This document shows, one piece after another, positions 39,923 to 48,592 of a stretch of DNA of 57,761 nucleotides. Below the pieces are notes generated by a model. The model worked only from the letters and a program-made list of their open reading frames with translations. It was not told the DNA's origin and searched no databases. Origin of the DNA: Micromonospora qiuiae (lineage in GTDB: Bacteria > Actinomycetota > Actinomycetes > Mycobacteriales > Micromonosporaceae); NCBI RefSeq assembly GCF_016863555.1, contig NZ_BOPC01000047.1, positions 1 to 57,761 on the forward strand. Direction: 5' to 3'. Within the stretch, counting starts at the first letter, position 1, and each line of letters opens with the position of its first letter. Made by a program: the position numbers and the translations under genes.

Positions 39923-41539
39923 TCAGTCCCGGTTCTCGGTACGGATCACGGCGGTCGCTCCGCCCGCCGCCACCGTCGATTCCTGCTCGACCTCGTCGGC
40001 GAGCGGGCCGCCGGTGTGCCGCAGCAGCGGTACCTCCTTGATGAACAGGACGGCGATCAGGGCGATCAGCCCGAACGGGGTGGCGGCCAGGAAGATGTCC
40101 CCGGCCCCGTGGCCGTACGCCGACTCCACCACGGCCCGGATGGGCGCGGGCAGCGTGTGCACGTCCGGCAGGGTGTCGCCGCTGCCGGACGGCGCCGGTA
40201 TGCCGAGCGCGGCCAGCCCGTCGGCGAGATAACGCCTCACGTTGTGTGCGAGCAGGGCGCCCAGCACGCTGACCCCGATGGCGCCGCCGAGGCTGCGGAA
40301 GAAGGCCACCACGGAGCTGGCCGCGCCGAGTTCGTGCGCGCCCACGGTGTTTTGCACGGCGAGCACCAGGTTCTGCATGGTCATCCCGACGCCGACACCG
40401 ATCAGCGCCATGAAGACGCCGACCCGCCAGTACGGCGTGTCCGCCCGCAGGGTGCCCATCAGCGCGAAACCGACGGTGAGCAGGGCCGAGCCGGCGACCA
40501 GGTAGCGCTTCCAGCGGCCGGTGTTGGTGATGATCCGGCCGACGGTGGTGGAGGCGACCAGCAGGCCGAGGATCATCGGCAGGGTCATCAGGCCGGACAT
40601 GGTGGGGGTGACGCCACGGCTGATCTGGAAGTACTGGCTGAGGAAGATCGAGGCGCCGAACATGCCCACGCCCACCGCGATGCTGGCCAGCACCGAGAGG
40701 GTGATGGTGCGGTTGCGGAACAGCCGCGGCGGGATCAGTGGTTCGCTGGCCCGGGTCTCCACCCGGACGGCGGCGGCACCGAGCAGCAGCGCGCCAGGCA
40801 CCATGACCGCGCTCTGCCAGGAGAGCCAGCCGTACCGGCTGCCGGCGAGCGAAACCCAGATCAGCAGCAGGGACACGGCGGCGGTGATCAGTGTGGCGCC
40901 CCACCAGTCGATCTGCACCTTGCGCTTGACCACCGGCAGGTCGAGGGTCTTCTGGAGCACGACCAGGGTGAGCAGCGCGAACGGCACTCCGACGTAGAAG
41001 CACCAGCGCCAGCCCAGCCAGGGGGTGTCGACGAGGACGCCGCCGATCAGCGGACCGCCGATGGTGCCGACGGCCATGACCGCCCCGAGATAGCCGCTGT
41101 ACCGTCCGCGCTCGCGGGGCGCGATCATCGTCGCCATGATCACCTGAGCCAGCGCGGTGAGGCCGCCGGCGCCGATGCCCTGGAGCACCCGGCAGGCGAT
41201 CAGTTGCCCGGTGGACTGCGAGAGCCCGGCCAGCACGGACCCGAGCACGAAGATCACGAGGGCGACCTGGACCAGCACCTTCTTGCTGGTGAGGTCGGCG
41301 AGCTTGCCCCAGAGCGGGGTGGTCGCGGTGGTCGCCAGCAGCGTCGAGGTGACCACCCAGGTGTACGCGGACTGGGTGCCGTGCAACTCGGTGATGATCC
41401 TCGGCAGCGCGTTCGCCACGACCGTGCCGGAGAGGATGGCGACGAACATGCCCAGCAGCAGGCCGGAGAGAGCCTCCAGGATCTGCCGGTGGGTCATCGC
41501 GACGGGGATCGCTCGGGCGGGGCGGCTCGCCTGAGTCAT
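39923..41539 (-). CDS. DHA2-family drug:H+ antiporter (EmrB/QacA type)
   Basis: Encodes 538 aa with about 14 hydrophobic segments. DHA2 marks: LSGTVVANALPRIITELHGT in helix 1, LWGKLADLTSKK (motif A) and RVLQGIGAGGLTALAQVIMA (motif C-like). It exports toxic compounds across the cytoplasmic membrane; substrate unknown. Two palindromes 30-70 bp upstream and a MarR gene in the same direction indicate repression by MarR. ATG 41539 is the better start since the hydrophobic core begins about 20 residues later. Confidence 0.93.
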   Translation of the reverse strand: MTQASRPARAIPVAMTHRQILEALSGLLLGMFVAILSGTVVANALPRIITELHGTQSAYTWVVTSTLLATTATTPLWGKLADLTSKKVLVQVALVIFVLGSVLAGLSQSTGQLIACRVLQGIGAGGLTALAQVIMATMIAPRERGRYSGYLGAVMAVGTIGGPLIGGVLVDTPWLGWRWCFYVGVPFALLTLVVLQKTLDLPVVKRKVQIDWWGATLITAAVSLLLIWVSLAGSRYGWLSWQSAVMVPGALLLGAAAVRVETRASEPLIPPRLFRNRTITLSVLASIAVGVGMFGASIFLSQYFQISRGVTPTMSGLMTLPMILGLLVASTTVGRIITNTGRWKRYLVAGSALLTVGFALMGTLRADTPYWRVGVFMALIGVGVGMTMQNLVLAVQNTVGAHELGAASSVVAFFRSLGGAIGVSVLGALLAHNVRRYLADGLAALGIPAPSGSGDTLPDVHTLPAPIRAVVESAYGHGAGDIFLAATPFGLIALIAVLFIKEVPLLRHTGGPLADEVEQESTVAAGGATAVIRTENRD

Positions 41540-41568
41540 GCGGGGGTGCCTCCAAGCGGAGTGAAAGT

Positions 41569-41609
41569 GTTGCCGCAGGCAACCGTAAAGCTTGGTTGCC
41601 TCAAGCAAC
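41569..41609. promoter_or_regulatory. Two MarR-type operators upstream of the exporter
   Basis: GTTGCC(N3)GGCAAC at 41569-41583 is a perfect 6+6 palindrome. GTTGC(N5)GCAAC at 41595-41609 is a second copy with the same ends. Their centres are 26 bp apart. Both lie 30-70 bp before the exporter start, inside the 199-bp gap after marR. They fit the TTGCC/GGCAA sites of MarR regulators. Confidence 0.65.
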
Positions 41610-41738
41610 AACCTGGTGTGGCGGTGGTCTTGTTCCGCTTCGAGTTAAGCCCGTCCGGCGGGCCGCCCGCTGGTCATCCGGCACCGGTCCGCCGAAAGGG
41701 CATGATCAACCTGGCGTGGATGCCGCCACTTCGTCGGG

Positions 41739-42179
41739 TCACCCCCAAGCGTCGTTGAACCGGCGCATCAGGCGGGCGAAGTCCTCGACGTCCTGGCGCG
41801 GCCAGCTCTCGAGGGCTCGCCGGATCTGGCGGAGTCGGGACGCCCGGGCAGCGTCGAACCGACGCTGGCCCTCCTCGGTCAGGCTGAGCTGAGCGGCCCG
41901 CCGGTCACTCGGATCCGGGTCTCGCCGGACCAGCCCAAGGCCTTCCAGGCTCTGGATCTGCCGGCTGAGTGTGCCCTTGCCCACGCCGAGCCGAGCGGCA
42001 AGGTCGGTGAGCCGGATCGAGCCGGAGCGACGCAGCCAGAGCAGCAGCCCGTACGCGTTCGGTTCCAGGTTGGGATGCACCTCGCTGGCGATCTCCCAGG
42101 AGATGGCCCGGCCGCGACGCAGCAGCGCGGTCAGCTCGTGCTCGACCTCGCGCAGGCTCTCCGGCAGCTGTTCGTCCAC
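41739..42179 (-). CDS. MarR-family transcriptional regulator
   Basis: Encodes 146 aa. The winged helix-turn-helix has SIRLTDLAARLGVGKGTLSRQ and the wing LVRRDPDPSDRRAAQLSLTE. The N- and C-terminal helices form the dimer interface. The likely target is the exporter gene directly downstream, preceded by two palindromes; the ligand is unknown. GTG start. A 17-bp tandem array begins 61 bp upstream. Confidence 0.93.
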   Translation of the reverse strand: MDEQLPESLREVEHELTALLRRGRAISWEIASEVHPNLEPNAYGLLLWLRRSGSIRLTDLAARLGVGKGTLSRQIQSLEGLGLVRRDPDPSDRRAAQLSLTEEGQRRFDAARASRLRQIRRALESWPRQDVEDFARLMRRFNDAWG

Positions 42180-42240
42180 CCGACGAGGGTACGAAGCAGG
42201 GCTGCCGACCCGCCGGCCGGTCGGCGTCTGGCCGGTCGAT

Positions 42241-42420
42241 GCCGAGCCCGTTGCCGATGCCGGGCCGGTCGCGACGCCGGGCCGGTCGCGACGCCGGGCC
42301 GGTCGCGATGCCGGGCCGGTCGCGATGCCGCGCCGATCACGATGCCGGGCCGGTCGCGATGCCGGGCCGGTCGCCGACGCCGGGCCGGTCGCAGCGCCGC
42401 GCTGGTCGCCGACGCCGGGC
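42241..42420. repeat. 17-bp tandem repeat, about ten copies
   Basis: Units with the core GCCGGGCCGGTCGCGAT start at 42259, 42276, 42293, 42310, 42327, 42344 and 42361, then continue with 17- or 18-bp period. The first unit at 42241 and the last at 42414 are degenerate. The period is not a multiple of three, so protein repeats in every frame are artefacts. It lies between marR and the PhoD-like gene. Confidence 0.85.
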
Positions 42421-42448
42421 CGTCCCGCTCCGCGAACGGATGGCGCGT

Positions 42449-42505
42449 GTTAACAAGGGGCCCTTTTACTACGCGAGGCGTTAAAAAGGGGCCCTTCCTT
42501 ACACC
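42449..42505 (-). repeat. Two-part repeat, copy 4
   Basis: Minus-strand copy with halves ending at 42467 and 42498 (31 bp apart), directly after the stop of the leftward PhoD-like gene and in its sense orientation. Confidence 0.85.
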
Positions 42506-42508
42506 TGA

Positions 42509-44251
42509 TCAGGGGGTGAGGTGGTGGTGGGCCACTTTGCGTAGGTGGCCGTCGCTGGTGGTGCCCTCCATGACCACCTCGGCGTCGCGGCCGGCGTGGG
42601 TGAGCGTGGCCACCGCGTTGCCGAAGTACGGGCCGGCCAACTTGCGCCACTTCACTGCGGGTCGGGGCACCCCGACGGCGCGGGCGAGTGCCCGGGCCGC
42701 CCCGGCCGGCCCGCGTGCCCAGCCGAGTCGCATCAGCGGGCGCAGCCCGGCCGGCACCTGGTTGTGGAACGGCGAGCAGGTGAGTTGATGCACCGGCGTG
42801 CGTACGCCGGGGTCGGCGAACCGGACCCGGGCCACGTACGAGTGGTGCACGTCCCCGGAGAGCACGTTGATCGACGCCGGTGGGGGGTACGCCGGACCGG
42901 CGCCCTTACGGTCGCCGGGCGTACCCGGTGCGCCGCTGCCGATGCGGGCGAACAGTGCGCCGAGCCCGTCGAAGGAGCGGCGGAAGGCGCCCCAGTGCTC
43001 CAGGTCGAGCCCGCGGCGCAGCCACTCCGCCAACGCGACCACCCACGATCGGGGCGAGTCGGCCAGCTGCTCGTTCCACGCCTCCACGTGATGGATGCCG
43101 GGCGGCAGCAGCCAGGGCAGCGACGAGCCGATCACCAGATGGTCGTAGTCGCCGTGAGCGCGGTCGACGAACCAGGACCACTCACCGGCCGGCAGCATCG
43201 CCCGCCGGCCCGGCTGCAACACCCGGCTGCACCGGGTGTCCAGCATCACCAGCCGGGTGCGGCCGAGGTCGAGCGAGTAGCTCCACTGGTAGCTGTCCGC
43301 GCGCTCAGGGGGTCGCGACGAGTCCACATCCGCCGATGACCTGCTCACTTCGGTGCCGTGCGCCGGGCCGCTCTCGGTGTCGACCCGCGCGCCGAACTCG
43401 CGCAGCACCTCGGTGGCGTCCTCGGCCGCGCGTACCTTGACGAAGACCGGGTCGGCGGCGATCTCGTCCGGGTCGAGGTTGCCCAGGTGCTGGTACACCC
43501 AGTAGGAGGCCAGCCCGCTGGCGATCCGCTCGGCCCACCACGGCTGTGCGCGCATCTCGGTTCGCCAGGAGGCCGAGGTGTTCCAGTCGTCGATGATCTC
43601 GTGATCGTCGAAGATCATGACGCTCGGCACGGTGGAGAGCAGCCACCGGATCTCCGGGTCGCCCCAGGATTCCAGGTAGAGCTTGGTGTACTCGTCGAAA
43701 CTGACCACCTGGTCGCTGGGCGCGCCAGCGGGCCGCCGCCGGCGCCGGCGCAGCAGCCGTTTCACGGTGGGCGAGGTCTCGTCGGCGTAGACCTGGTCCC
43801 CGAGCATCACCAGCAGGTCCGGCAGGCCGGCCGGGTCGGGGTCGGCCAGGATCCGCCGGGCGTACGCGTCGAGCGCGTCCGGGGGCAACCTGCGGGTGGT
43901 GGCGTGCTGGGTGGTCTCCCGGCAGGACCCGAAGAGCAGCCGCACCGGCTGGTCCCGGTCGTCGGCGGCGCGGGTCCGGATCACGCTGGGCGGGAAGCGG
44001 CCGTCGGGCAGCGGCCAGGTCACCTCGTCGTCGATCAGCACCTGGTAGGTCGTGGCGCTTTCGGGGGTGAGTCCCGTCACCACCACGAGCGCGTAGTGGT
44101 GGTCGTACGCGCAGAAGGTGGGTGCCGTGCCGGTGGCGCCGCCGGCCGTGCGGACGGTGACCACCGCGGGTGCCGTGGTCTCGACCCACACGGTGGCCCG
44201 GGTGCCGACGACCCGGCGCAGCAGGGGGCCGATGAGCAGCTGCGCGGGCAT
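42509..44251 (-). CDS. PhoD-like metallophosphatase
   Basis: Encodes 580 aa. The N-terminal beta domain (about 1-95) is followed by the PhoD metallophosphatase core: LLFGSCRET, LVMLGDQVYADETSP, SVMIFDDHEIIDDWN, VMLDTRCSR and the late SINVLSGDVHHSYV that supplies metal-binding His. Unlike classical PhoD it has no Tat or Sec signal peptide, so it would be cytoplasmic. Substrate unknown. The N-terminus is MPAQLLIGPLLRRVVG. It ends at a two-part repeat. Confidence 0.88.
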   Translation of the reverse strand: MPAQLLIGPLLRRVVGTRATVWVETTAPAVVTVRTAGGATGTAPTFCAYDHHYALVVVTGLTPESATTYQVLIDDEVTWPLPDGRFPPSVIRTRAADDRDQPVRLLFGSCRETTQHATTRRLPPDALDAYARRILADPDPAGLPDLLVMLGDQVYADETSPTVKRLLRRRRRRPAGAPSDQVVSFDEYTKLYLESWGDPEIRWLLSTVPSVMIFDDHEIIDDWNTSASWRTEMRAQPWWAERIASGLASYWVYQHLGNLDPDEIAADPVFVKVRAAEDATEVLREFGARVDTESGPAHGTEVSRSSADVDSSRPPERADSYQWSYSLDLGRTRLVMLDTRCSRVLQPGRRAMLPAGEWSWFVDRAHGDYDHLVIGSSLPWLLPPGIHHVEAWNEQLADSPRSWVVALAEWLRRGLDLEHWGAFRRSFDGLGALFARIGSGAPGTPGDRKGAGPAYPPPASINVLSGDVHHSYVARVRFADPGVRTPVHQLTCSPFHNQVPAGLRPLMRLGWARGPAGAARALARAVGVPRPAVKWRKLAGPYFGNAVATLTHAGRDAEVVMEGTTSDGHLRKVAHHHLTP

Positions 44252-44384
44252 GTCGAACCTCCAGACGAAAGAGCTTCATCCTGTACTACCCAGCCGCCGG
44301 GTCGCACCACCGCTGGCTGTGGTCGAAACTACTGCCGGCTGGCGTGGCGGGAGCGGTGGCTGAGACGGGATCGCCGGCATCTGA

Positions 44385-44399
44385 CAGGATTTCGGCATG
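44385..44399 (+). promoter_or_regulatory. Leaderless promoter of ftsY
   Basis: CAGGAT at 44385-44390 (T to C in the first position of TANNNT) lies exactly 6 nt before the ftsY ATG, with no ribosome site between. It is the weakest of the set. Confidence 0.35.
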
Positions 44400-45587
44400 A
44401 CGGAATACCTCCTCATCGCTCTCGCCCTGCTCGGCGTGCTGATCCTCGGCGGCATCGGGCTGGTCGTGCCGCGGTTGCGCCGGCGGCCGGAGCCACGGCT
44501 GCCGCGTACCGAGGTGGACACCCGGGCGGAGGAGGAGCTCGCCGGGCCGCCGGTGCAGGCACCGGAGGCCGATCTGTCCACCGGCGTCCTGGTGGAGCCG
44601 CCGCCGGTCATCGAGGCACCCGCACCGACCGTCGAGGTGCCCGAGCCCACCGCCGGCCGACTGGTGCGGCTGCGGTCCCGGCTGGCGCGCTCGCAGAACG
44701 TCTTCGGTCAGGGGCTGCTCGGCCTGCTCAGCCGCGACCGGCTCGACGAGGACGTCTGGGAGGAGATCGAGGACAACCTGATCACCGCGGACGTGGGGAT
44801 CGACGCTACCCGCGAGATCGTCGACCGGCTGCGGGAGCGGACCAGGGTGCTGGGCACCCGGTCGGCCGCGGAGCTGCGCGCCCTGCTCGCCGCCGAGCTG
44901 GTCAACGCGCTCGACCCGGGGCTGGACCGCTCGCTGCGCACCGCGCCCAAGGAGGGCGTGCCGGCGGTGCTGCTGGTGGTCGGAATCAACGGCGCCGGCA
45001 AGACCACCACCTGCGGCAAGATCGCCCGGGTGCTCATCGCCGACGGTCGCAGCGTGCTGCTCGGCGCAGCCGACACGTTCCGGGCCGCCGCCGCCGATCA
45101 GTTGGAGACCTGGGCCGGGCGGGTCGGCGCGGAGACCGTCCGTGGCCCGGAGGGCGCCGACCCGGCCAGTGTCGCGTTCGACGCGGTCCGGCGCGGCATC
45201 GACACCGGCGTGGACACGGTGCTCGTCGACACCGCCGGCCGGCTGCAGAACAAGGTCGGCCTGATGGACGAGCTGGGCAAGGTCAAGCGGGTGGTGGAGA
45301 AGCACGGCCCGATCGACGAGACACTGCTGGTGCTCGACGCCACCACCGGCCAGAACGGCCTGGAGCAGGCCCGCGTCTTCACCGAGGTGGTCAACGTCAC
45401 CGGGGTGGTGCTCACCAAACTCGACGGCACCGCCAAGGGCGGCATCGTGATCGCCGTGCAGCGCAAGCTCGGCATCCCGGTCAAGCTGGTCGGCCTCGGC
45501 GAGGGGCCGGACGACCTGGCGCCGTTCGACGCCGCGCAGTTCGTCGACGCGCTACTGGGTACCGAAGCCCCCGGACCGACCGCGTAA
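44397..45587 (+). CDS. ftsY: Signal recognition particle receptor FtsY
   Basis: Encodes 396 aa. An N-terminal membrane helix (TEYLLIALALLGVLILGGIG) is followed by an acidic Pro-rich linker, the N helical domain (about 90-175) and the G domain with GINGAGKTTTCGKIA, DTFRAAAADQLETWA, VDTAGRLQNK, TKLDGTAKGG and GLGEGPDDL. It docks ribosome-SRP complexes at the membrane. FfH partner is at 48593. The next gene starts 6 nt later. Confidence 0.96.
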   Translation: MTEYLLIALALLGVLILGGIGLVVPRLRRRPEPRLPRTEVDTRAEEELAGPPVQAPEADLSTGVLVEPPPVIEAPAPTVEVPEPTAGRLVRLRSRLARSQNVFGQGLLGLLSRDRLDEDVWEEIEDNLITADVGIDATREIVDRLRERTRVLGTRSAAELRALLAAELVNALDPGLDRSLRTAPKEGVPAVLLVVGINGAGKTTTCGKIARVLIADGRSVLLGAADTFRAAAADQLETWAGRVGAETVRGPEGADPASVAFDAVRRGIDTGVDTVLVDTAGRLQNKVGLMDELGKVKRVVEKHGPIDETLLVLDATTGQNGLEQARVFTEVVNVTGVVLTKLDGTAKGGIVIAVQRKLGIPVKLVGLGEGPDDLAPFDAAQFVDALLGTEAPGPTA

Positions 45588-45593
45588 CCTCGC

Positions 45594-46457
45594 GTGACCA
45601 GAGAAGACCGCGCGTACGCGGGCTGGCGCGACCCGAGCCACCCGTCGCAGCGCCTCGGGAGACCGTACGTGACTTCGCAGGAGATCCCCCTGCACGGCGG
45701 GAACGTCAGCACCGTCGTCCGGGTGGGCGACACGGTCCGGCGCAACGCCGGACCCTGGACCCCGTCGGTGCACGCCCTGCTCCGCCACCTGGAGTACGTC
45801 GGGTTCACCGGCGCTCCCCGCGCGCTCGGCATGGACGAGCGCAACCGCGAGGTGCTGTCGTACCTCGAGGGTGAGTGCGGGGAATACCCGCTGGCCCCGC
45901 ACTGGGTGACCGACGAGGCGCTGGTCACCGTCGCCACCATGCTGCGGATGTTCCACGACGCCCAGTACGGCTTCGCCCCACCACCCCAGGCGGTGTGGCG
46001 CTCGTTCGGGCCGCCGCCGCCGGACACCGAGGTCATCTGTCACCACGACGCCGCACCGCACAACGTCATCTGGCGGCCGGACGGCACCCTCGGGCTGATC
46101 GACTTCGACCTGGCCTCACCCGGGGCGCGGATCTACGACGTGGCGTACGCGGCCTGGACCTGGGTGCCGATCTTCTCCGACCGGGACTCGATCACTCTGG
46201 GTTGGAAGCGTCCGGACCGCCCGCGTCGGCTGCGTCTCTTCGCCGACGCGTACGGGCTGATTCCGCGCGACCGGCACCGGCTGATCCGGACCATCCGGAA
46301 ACGGATCGTGGACCACGTGGAGGGCATCCGGCGGATGGCCGCCGCCGGGGAACCGGCCTTCGTCCGAATCGTGCACAAGGGGCACCTGCGCCGGCCGATG
46401 CGCGACCTTCGGCTGCTCGACTACGAACGGCAGGTCCTCGAGGACGCCCTGCGCTGA
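45594..46457 (+). CDS. Aminoglycoside phosphotransferase (APH)-family kinase
   Basis: Encodes 287 aa. The catalytic loop is CHHDAAPHNVIW and the metal-binding Asp lies in LIDFDLASPG. The N-lobe is short, so a full kinase but a small one. Substrate unknown; APH proteins phosphorylate antibiotics, choline or other small molecules, and resistance is not implied. GTG 45594 is 6 nt after ftsY; an in-frame GTG at 45669 (VTSQEIPLHGG) is a possible later start. Three residues of the Brenner motif vary from classical APH. Confidence 0.82.
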   Translation: MTREDRAYAGWRDPSHPSQRLGRPYVTSQEIPLHGGNVSTVVRVGDTVRRNAGPWTPSVHALLRHLEYVGFTGAPRALGMDERNREVLSYLEGECGEYPLAPHWVTDEALVTVATMLRMFHDAQYGFAPPPQAVWRSFGPPPPDTEVICHHDAAPHNVIWRPDGTLGLIDFDLASPGARIYDVAYAAWTWVPIFSDRDSITLGWKRPDRPRRLRLFADAYGLIPRDRHRLIRTIRKRIVDHVEGIRRMAAAGEPAFVRIVHKGHLRRPMRDLRLLDYERQVLEDALR

Positions 46458-46466
46458 ACCACTTTT

Positions 46467-46503
46467 TTCACACGTCCGAAACAACCCATCACGGTCTGGA
46501 AAC
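46467..46503 (+). promoter_or_regulatory. GlnR box upstream of amt-glnB
   Basis: TTCAC-N6-GAAAC-N5-ATCAC-N6-GAAAC. The actinobacterial GlnR consensus is GTNAC-N6-GAAAC repeated with a 6-nt spacer; both GAAAC halves are perfect and both TNAC cores are intact. The spacer is 5 rather than 6. It lies about 110 nt before the amt start and predicts nitrogen-limitation activation. Confidence 0.75.
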
Positions 46504-46613
46504 CGACCGGGGACCCTGGGTGAAACAGCCGCCGAGCAGGCTTCGCGCAACCGGCGTACGGGCGATGCCGCGCGAGGCCGGGAGGGAGGGAAGACAACCC
46601 GAGAGGAGGCAGC

Positions 46614-47936
46614 GTGCCGGAGCTGGATTCTGGTGCCACCGCCTGGATTTTGACTTCTGCCGCGCTGGTGTTGCTCATGACGCCCGGCCTGGCGCTGTTC
46701 TACGGCGGCATGACGCGATCGAAGTCCGTGCTCAACATGATGATGATGAGTTTCGGGGCGATCGGTCTGGTCAGCCTGCTGTGGGTGTTCTACGGCTACA
46801 GCATCGCCTTCAGCGGGGACCTCGGCGGGGTCACCGGTGATCTGGCGGCCCTGGGTCTGCGCGGCATGCTGGAAAGCGGCACCGAGGGCGGTCTCCCCGA
46901 CCTGCTGTTCGCCGGCTTCCAGCTGATGTTCGCCGTGATCACCGTCGCGCTGATCAGCGGCGCGATCGCCGACCGGGCCAGGTTCGGGCCGTGGCTGCTC
47001 TTCGCCGGCCTGTGGGCCACCCTGGTCTACTTCCCGGTCGCGCACTGGGTCTGGGGCGGCGGCTGGATCGGCGAGCTGGGTGTGCTCGACTTCGCCGGCG
47101 GCACCGCGGTGCACATCAACGCCGGTGCCGCCGCGCTCGCCCTGGCGCTCGTGCTCGGCCGCCGGGTGGGCTGGCCGAAGGACAAGTTCAAGCCGCACAA
47201 CCTGCCGATGATGCTGCTCGGCGCGGCGCTGCTGTGGTTCGGCTGGTTCGGCTTCAACGCCGGCTCGGCGGGTGCGGCCGACGGCGCCGCCGCCGTCTCG
47301 CTGATCAACACGCAGGTCGCCGCAGCCGCCGCCGTGCTCGGCTGGATCGTGGTCGAGCGGCTCCGCGACGGCAGGCCGACCACCCTCGGTGCGGCCTCCG
47401 GCGCCATCGCCGGCCTGGTCGGCATCACCCCGGCCTGCGCCTTCCTGGAGCCACTGGGCGCGATCGCCCTCGGTGCGATCACCGGTGCGGTCTGCGCGCT
47501 CGCGGTCGGCCTGAAGTACACGTTCAAGTACGACGACTCGCTCGACGTGGTGGCCGTGCACATGGTCGGCGGCATCATCGGCTCGCTGCTCATCGGCTTC
47601 CTGGCCGTCGAGGTGCTGGCCGGCGCGGGCAACGACGGCCTGTTCTACGGCGGCGGCATCGAGCTGCTCGGCCTTCAGGCGGTCGGCGTGGTCGCGGTGC
47701 TGGTCTACTCGTTCGTGGTCGCGTACGTCATCGGCTTCGCGATCGAGAAGACGATCGGCTTCCGGACCAGCACCGACGCCGAGGTCGAGGGCATCGACAA
47801 CGCCGAGCACGCGGAGAGCGCGTACGAGTTCAGCTCCACCGGTGGCGGCGGCGCGTTCGCCGCAGCGGGCATCGCTGCCACGGCGGCGCCGAAGTCGGAG
47901 CCCACCGAACCGGTGGGCGAGAAGGTCGCCGGCTAA
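46614..47936 (+). CDS. amt: Ammonium transporter Amt
   Basis: Encodes 440 aa with about 11 membrane helices. Family marks: ALFYGGMTRSKSVLNMMMMS, the signature DFAGGTAVHINAGAAAL with the first pore His, FGFNAGSAGAAD and VAVHMVGGIIGSLLIG with the second His. A soluble acidic C-terminal tail (about 385-440) is Gly/Ala-rich. It imports ammonium and is blocked by the PII protein. Start GTG follows GAGAGGAGGC. Forms an operon with glnB (25 nt gap) and is controlled by a GlnR box. Confidence 0.96.
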   Translation: MPELDSGATAWILTSAALVLLMTPGLALFYGGMTRSKSVLNMMMMSFGAIGLVSLLWVFYGYSIAFSGDLGGVTGDLAALGLRGMLESGTEGGLPDLLFAGFQLMFAVITVALISGAIADRARFGPWLLFAGLWATLVYFPVAHWVWGGGWIGELGVLDFAGGTAVHINAGAAALALALVLGRRVGWPKDKFKPHNLPMMLLGAALLWFGWFGFNAGSAGAADGAAAVSLINTQVAAAAAVLGWIVVERLRDGRPTTLGAASGAIAGLVGITPACAFLEPLGAIALGAITGAVCALAVGLKYTFKYDDSLDVVAVHMVGGIIGSLLIGFLAVEVLAGAGNDGLFYGGGIELLGLQAVGVVAVLVYSFVVAYVIGFAIEKTIGFRTSTDAEVEGIDNAEHAESAYEFSSTGGGGAFAAAGIAATAAPKSEPTEPVGEKVAG

Positions 47937-47961
47937 CGTTTCGCGAATGGAGGGGTTGGAC

Positions 47962-48300
47962 ATGAAGCTGGTGACCGCCGTCATCAAGCCGCACCAGTTG
48001 GACGCCGTCAAGGAGGCCCTGCACACGCTCGGCGTGGCCGGGCTGACCGTGAGCGAGGTCCAGGGGTACGGGCGGCAGAAGGGCCACACCGAGGTCTACC
48101 GGGGCGCCGAGTACACCGTCGAGTTCCTGCCCAAGATCCGGGTGGAGGTGCTCACCGACGAGATGGACGTCGAGAAGATCGTCAGCGCCATCGTCGGTGC
48201 CGCCCGAACCGGCAAGATCGGTGACGGCAAGGTCTGGGTGACCGGAGTCGAACAGGTCGTCCGGGTCCGCACCGGCGAGCGCGGCCTGGACGCCCTGTAG
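47962..48300 (+). CDS. glnB: PII nitrogen regulatory protein
   Basis: Encodes 112 aa, a trimeric 2-oxoglutarate/ATP sensor that regulates Amt. It starts MKLVTAVIKPHQLDAVKEAL. The T-loop GYGRQKGHTEVYRGAEYTVEF has the modifiable Tyr51 in VYRGAEY. B-loop KIGDGKVWV is intact. The ATG has GGAGG about 10 nt upstream. The usual third gene of the operon, glnD, does not follow; ffh is the next gene. Confidence 0.96.
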   Translation: MKLVTAVIKPHQLDAVKEALHTLGVAGLTVSEVQGYGRQKGHTEVYRGAEYTVEFLPKIRVEVLTDEMDVEKIVSAIVGAARTGKIGDGKVWVTGVEQVVRVRTGERGLDAL

Positions 48301-48306
48301 GAACCA

Positions 48307-48362
48307 GTGTAAGGAAGGGCACCCTTTTAACGCCTGCGGTAGAGGAAGGGCCCCCTTTTAAC
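48307..48362 (+). repeat. Two-part repeat, copy 5
   Basis: Halves at 48313 and 48344 (31 bp apart), 6 bp after the glnB stop, in sense orientation. The first half is altered to GGGCACCC. Confidence 0.85.
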
Positions 48363-48525
48363 AGCCGGCCCGCGCGCACCCTCCAGGCCCGGACCCGCGC
48401 ACCGCGCGGAAATCCTCGACGGTCTCCGTGACCGGGGCCTGACCGTACGGCAGGTGGTGCTGCAGGTGCCCGAGTTTTTCGGGCGGCTGGCGCGGAGCGC
48501 GGCTGGGTGCGGCGGGCTACGCTAG
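48361..48525 (+). pseudogene. Possible 5'-truncated coding remnant before ffh
   Basis: An open frame with codon-like third-position G/C runs from the end of the two-part repeat to TAG at 48523 (reads RAEILDGLRDRGLTVRQVVL, then PEFFGRLARSAAG). It has no plausible start and abuts the repeat, so it looks like a 3' fragment of a lost gene. I do not recognise the protein; it is not clearly glnD. Chance is possible, since GC-rich sequence is open easily. Confidence 0.35.
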
Positions 48526-48592
48526 CGATGGCTGGACACCTCTGTCCGGCCGCGTTCGTGCTCGCCGGGACACTGACAAACGGGATGTTCGT

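Noticed and set aside
39798..41582. 594-codon frame offset from the exporter
   Set aside because: Contains no hydrophobic helices; the other frame has 14 membrane segments and the DHA2 motifs.
42241..42420. Possible CRISPR array
   Set aside because: Units are contiguous with no unique spacers; it is a simple tandem repeat.
46116..48089. 657-codon minus-strand frame across amt-glnB
   Set aside because: Shadow of amt and glnB, with no family signal.
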